A stretch of 6,121 nt of DNA from Burkholderiales bacterium (lineage in GTDB: Bacteria > Pseudomonadota > Gammaproteobacteria > Burkholderiales > Burkholderiaceae_C), in the NCBI GenBank assembly GCA_947453585.1, contig CANGHQ010000118.1, positions 1-6,121 on the forward strand, given 5' to 3'. Positions 5,161-6,121 of this stretch are shown piece after piece. How positions within the stretch are numbered: the first letter of the stretch is position 1; the number at the start of each line of letters is the position of its first letter. The position numbers and the translations under genes are program-made. The notes under the pieces were generated by a model that was not told where the DNA came from, made no database searches, and saw nothing but the letters and a program-made list of their open reading frames with translations.

Positions 5161-5664
5161 TCAGAACGGAATATCGTCGTCCATATCGTCAAACCCACTG
5201 GCTGGCCGCGCAGCAGGCGCCTGGCGGGCAGCGGGTGCGGCTTGGGGCGCGCGGGCGGGCGGGGGCGCCATGCGGCGGGGGGCGGGGGAGCCGCCGCCGT
5301 CTTCGCCGTCGCTCGGGCCGCCCATGCCTTCACGGCCGCCCAGGAGTTGCAATTCGGTGGCGATGATGTCTACCGTGTTTTTCTCGATGCCGGCCTGGTC
5401 GGTGTATTTGCCGTATTTCAGGCGGCCTTCAACATAGATCGGGCGGCCTTTTTTGACGTATTCACCGGCAATTTCGGCCAGGCGGTCATAAAAGGTGACG
5501 CGGTGCCACTGGGTGTCTTCCACGGTTTCACCGGTATTTTTGTCTTTGCGGCGGCTGCTGGTGGCCACGCTGACGTTGGCCACGGCCTGGCCCGAGGGAA
5601 GGTAGCGGATTTCGGGGTCGCGGCCACAGTTGCCGACCAGGATGACTTTGTTCACGGATGCCAT
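5161..5664 (-). CDS. ssb: Single-stranded DNA-binding protein SSB
   Basis: SSB coats single-stranded DNA during replication, recombination and repair and recruits partner proteins through its acidic tip. The product is 167 aa, normal for betaproteobacteria. Residues 1-110 form the OB fold (MASVNKVILVGNCGRDPEIR, then QWHRVTFYDRLAE and a GRPIYVEGRLKYGKYTD segment). Residues about 111-155 are a Gly/Pro/Ala-rich disordered linker, and the protein ends with the partner-binding tip DDMDDDIPF. ATG 5664 is preceded by GGAG (5674-5671) six bases upstream, which fixes the start; the longer open frame reaching 5928 is not SSB sequence. It diverges from uvrA, a frequent pairing in proteobacteria. Cys13 in the first loop is a small variation. 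The identity is clear. Confidence 0.97.
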   Translation of the reverse strand: MASVNKVILVGNCGRDPEIRYLPSGQAVANVSVATSSRRKDKNTGETVEDTQWHRVTFYDRLAEIAGEYVKKGRPIYVEGRLKYGKYTDQAGIEKNTVDIIATELQLLGGREGMGGPSDGEDGGGSPAPRRMAPPPARAPQAAPAARQAPAARPASGFDDMDDDIPF

Positions 5665-5802
5665 GGTTTTCTCCAAAATTGTGGCGCCATTATCCCGCCT
5701 TTGCGGGCGCTTGGGGCAATGCAGAAATGGGCGGACTGGGCATTGTCGTGCACGCGGGGCCGCCCTTGGCGATAATGCGCAGTTTGGTCCGGCGCGCACG
5801 CT
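5665..5802. promoter_or_regulatory. Divergent ssb-uvrA promoter region
   Basis: The minus strand has GATAAT (5694-5689) with a TTGCCC candidate 19 bp upstream; transcription from about 5682 would leave an 18-base leader carrying the ssb Shine-Dalgarno. The plus strand has GATAAT at 5771-5776, about 20 bases before the uvrA start once +1 is placed, but no good -35 at 17 bp. A small hairpin, CCCGC 5694-5698 with GCGGG 5703-5707, overlaps the ssb promoter. No CTGT-N8-ACAG LexA box is visible. Confidence 0.4.
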
Positions 5803-6121
5803 TTGAACACTCCCCACACTCCTTTTGACCTGGCTGGCGCTTTGAATGAGTCGCCCAACACCTCTGGCGCCTACCTGGGCGCCGCGCTGCGGCAAAACCT
5901 GATCAGCGTGCGCGGTGCGCGCACCCACAACCTCAAAAACATCGACCTGGACATTCCGCGCAACCAGCTCGTGGTCATTACCGGCCTGAGCGGTTCGGGC
6001 AAGTCCAGCCTGGCCTTTGACACGCTGTACGCCGAAGGCCAGCGCCGCTATGTGGAGAGCCTGTCCACTTACGCGCGCCAGTTTTTGCAGCTCATGGACA
6101 AGCCCGATGTGGATTTGATCG
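5803..6121 (+). CDS. uvrA: Excinuclease ABC subunit A UvrA, 5' part
   Basis: UvrA is the damage-recognition ATPase of nucleotide excision repair, acting with UvrB and UvrC. About 106 residues of a protein usually 940-1000 aa long are present; the window end cuts the gene. Family sequence begins at ISVRGARTHNLKNIDLDIPR, followed by Walker A in GLSGSGKSSLAFDTLYAE and the conserved RRYVESLSTYARQFLQLMDK. No in-frame ATG precedes it. TTG 5803 gives a leader of about 33 residues and TTG 5842 one of about 20; neither has a strong Shine-Dalgarno, so the start is uncertain and I take the longer. GTG 5908 would be too close to the conserved block. It diverges from ssb and shares its upstream region. 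Confidence 0.93.
   Translation, partial: MNTPHTPFDLAGALNESPNTSGAYLGAALRQNLISVRGARTHNLKNIDLDIPRNQLVVITGLSGSGKSSLAFDTLYAEGQRRYVESLSTYARQFLQLMDKPDVDLI

Noticed and set aside
5068..5775. Plus-strand open frame of 235 codons across ssb
   Set aside because: It is antisense to SSB, which has an unmistakable OB fold, acidic tip and Shine-Dalgarno. The overlap reflects GC-rich codon structure.
1..6121. tRNA or rRNA genes
   Set aside because: I saw no cloverleaf-like segment with a TTCGANTC-type arm and matching acceptor stem, and no rRNA sequence, in the intergenic stretches.

Overview
The window is GC-rich, densely coding betaproteobacterial chromosome, most likely from a Comamonadaceae-type Burkholderiales (Rhodoferax/Polaromonas/Acidovorax relatives). 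This rests on the lptB-rpoN order, the protein sequences, the frequent GTG/TTG starts, and a GC-rich intergenic hairpin element that I remember from that family. No database search was possible.

Plus strand, 1-4025: the 3' part of lptB (LPS-export ATPase) is followed by a 115-bp hairpin-rich element, then rpoN (sigma-54), an RlmL-type THUMP/methyltransferase gene with a TTG start, and a solitary PIN-domain protein. The gaps after rpoN are 10 and 15 bp, so rpoN-rlmL-PIN is probably one transcription unit. The unusual starts (GTG 578, TTG 2190, GTG 3564) matter because the longest open frames would mis-call the N-termini.

Accessory island, about 4046-5130: a minus-strand brnT-brnA type II toxin-antitoxin pair lies between two roughly 90-bp copies of one repeat in inverted orientation. 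Their inner ends are a perfect 28-bp inverted repeat (4108-4135 and 5040-5067), and each copy carries a GC-rich hairpin. The brnT promoter is close to consensus (TTGACT, 17 bp, TATACT), overlaps a near-perfect 20-bp palindrome, and places the expected transcription start on the A of the brnT ATG. This suggests an autoregulated, leaderless toxin transcript. A 78-codon frame overlaps the brnA stop by four bases and runs into the left repeat; it is probably repeat-derived.

Right end, 5161-6121: ssb (minus) and uvrA (plus, cut by the window end) diverge from a shared 138-bp region with a GATAAT-type -10 candidate for each gene. Both encode DNA-maintenance proteins. I see no consensus LexA box between them.

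The part most worth following up is the repeat-bracketed, apparently leaderless and divergent brnTA module. The rest is ordinary housekeeping sequence.
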